The notes beneath the pieces are model-generated. The model searched no databases. It had not been told where the DNA came from and was given only the letters and a program-made list of their open reading frames with translations. A program made the translations under genes and the position numbers. DNA of 13,895 bases from Lachnospiraceae bacterium UBA1748 (GTDB taxonomy: Bacteria > Bacillota > Clostridia > Lachnospirales > Lachnospiraceae), in the NCBI GenBank assembly GCA_002314855.1, contig DCHQ01000010.1:1-13895 (forward strand), in the 5' to 3' direction. This document shows positions 12,998-13,895 of the stretch, one piece after another (the stretch's first letter is position 1; each line of letters starts with the position of its first letter).

Positions 12998-13895
12998 TAT
13001 CTTCCTCTTCTAACTTCACATCAAATAAAGCATCCACAAATCTGTCTGCATTAAATTTCTGTAAATCGACTATCTTTTCACCTACACCAATATACTTAAC
13101 AGGCACTCCAAGCTCCGACTGAATTGCTATGGCAATACCACCTTTAGCTGTACCATCCATTTTAGTAAGAATAATACCAGTAAGATTGGCAACCTCACCA
13201 AACTCCTTGGCCTGATTAAGTGCGTTCTGACCAGTAGATGCATCAAGAACAATCATATTTTCTCTGTGAACCTCAGGAAATACCTTATCGATGATTCTAT
13301 TCATTTTCTTAAGCTCTTCCATAAGATTCTTCTTATTATGAAGTCTACCAGCAGTATCAACTAATAACACATCAACTCCTCGTGCCTTTGCTGCAGTAAC
13401 TGCATCAAAAAGAACGCTTGATGGGTCCTGTCCCTCGACTCCACCTATCATTTCAGCACCAGCACGATGCGACCACTCTTCAAGCTGCGAACCAGCAGCT
13501 GCTCTAAATGTATCGCAGGCTGCAAGCATAACCTTTCGTCCCTGAGCCTTAAGATGTGATGCAAGCTTACCTATAGATGTAGTCTTTCCTACTCCGTTAA
13601 CGCCTATAACAAATACCACAGATGTTGTTTTTTCAAATTCATAAGCTGTCTCGCCTATCGCCATCTCTTCCTTAATAGTATTTATAAGGAATTCACGACA
13701 CTCACTTTTTTTCTTAATATGCTCTGATTTAACTTGTCCACGTAACTTATCCAGGATATTTTCTGTTGTATGAACACCTATATCACCAAGGATAAGTATT
13801 TCCTCAAGTTCATCATAAAAATCTTCATCAATCTTATCATCATTAGAAAAGATTGAATCCATACTTGCGACAATGTTATTTCTTGTTTTAGTAAG
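12990..13895 (-). CDS. ftsY: Signal recognition particle receptor FtsY (5' end off window)
   Basis: FtsY is the membrane-associated GTPase that docks signal recognition particle-ribosome complexes for cotranslational insertion of membrane proteins. The visible 301 residues hold the whole catalytic NG domain except its very start. The G1 loop is GVNGVGKTTSIGKLA, G2 is DTFRAAA, G3 is DTAGRLHNK, G4 is TKMDGTAKGG, and the closing motif is GVGEKIVDLQKF. The frame stays open to the window edge, where LTKTRNNIVASMDSIFS is the usual FtsY entry into the N domain. The ATG at 13862 is therefore an internal methionine, not the start. It is overlapped by codY, an unusual partner, since in B. subtilis ftsY follows smc. 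Confidence 0.97.
   Translation of the reverse strand, partial: LTKTRNNIVASMDSIFSNDDKIDEDFYDELEEILILGDIGVHTTENILDKLRGQVKSEHIKKKSECREFLINTIKEEMAIGETAYEFEKTTSVVFVIGVNGVGKTTSIGKLASHLKAQGRKVMLAACDTFRAAAGSQLEEWSHRAGAEMIGGVEGQDPSSVLFDAVTAAKARGVDVLLVDTAGRLHNKKNLMEELKKMNRIIDKVFPEVHRENMIVLDASTGQNALNQAKEFGEVANLTGIILTKMDGTAKGGIAIAIQSELGVPVKYIGVGEKIVDLQKFNADRFVDALFDVKLEEEDNE

Noticed and set aside
13862..13895. Complete ftsY starting at ATG 13862
   Set aside because: The frame stays open to the window edge and the upstream codons (LTKTRNNIVAS) are FtsY-like, so the gene is cut by the window.
1..13895. Mobile elements, CRISPR arrays, tRNA or rRNA genes, prophage or horizontally acquired islands
   Set aside because: No transposase, direct-repeat array, RNA gene signature or change in base composition was seen. 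The region is a conserved, collinear flagellar operon.

Overview
The window is the front half of a fla/che-type flagellar operon from an AT-rich Gram-positive bacterium of the class Clostridia, most likely the family Lachnospiraceae. CodY points to Firmicutes. The gene order codY-flgB-flgC-fliE-fliF-fliG-fliH-fliI-fliJ-ylxF/motE-fliK-flgD-flgE matches the Bacillus subtilis fla/che operon. The family-level guess rests on remembered protein resemblance and no search was run. Every real gene is on the minus strand, so the operon reads from high to low coordinates. No mobile element, tRNA, rRNA or CRISPR array was seen.

Layout in transcription order. The 3' part of ftsY (13895-12990, 5' end off the window) overlaps codY (12997-12236) by 8 bases. 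A gap of about 315 bases follows. It holds a sigma-28-like promoter, an intrinsic terminator with a GAAA tetraloop, an orphan perfect Shine-Dalgarno sequence, three dyads (two resembling CodY boxes) and a sigma-A-like promoter. The basal body and export genes follow tightly packed: flgB, flgC, fliE, fliF, fliG, fliH, fliI, fliJ and a MotE/YlxF-like membrane protein. A 104-base gap with a second, better sigma-28-like promoter precedes fliK, flgD and flgE. A strong terminator ends flgE. A separate sigma-A-like promoter then starts motA, which runs off the low-coordinate edge.

How the genes work together. FlgB, FlgC and FliE form the proximal rod. FliF is the MS ring and FliG the switch component bound to it. 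FliH, FliI and FliJ are the export ATPase complex. FliK and FlgD control hook length and capping, FlgE is the hook, and MotA is a stator subunit. FtsY targets membrane proteins through the SRP pathway. CodY is a nutritional repressor and a plausible regulator of the operon it precedes.

The gene content is conserved and I do not see a new biological system. The most interesting signals are regulatory (the codY-flgB leader and the promoter ahead of fliK) plus a CodY effector domain that seems to lack the known branched-chain amino-acid contacts.
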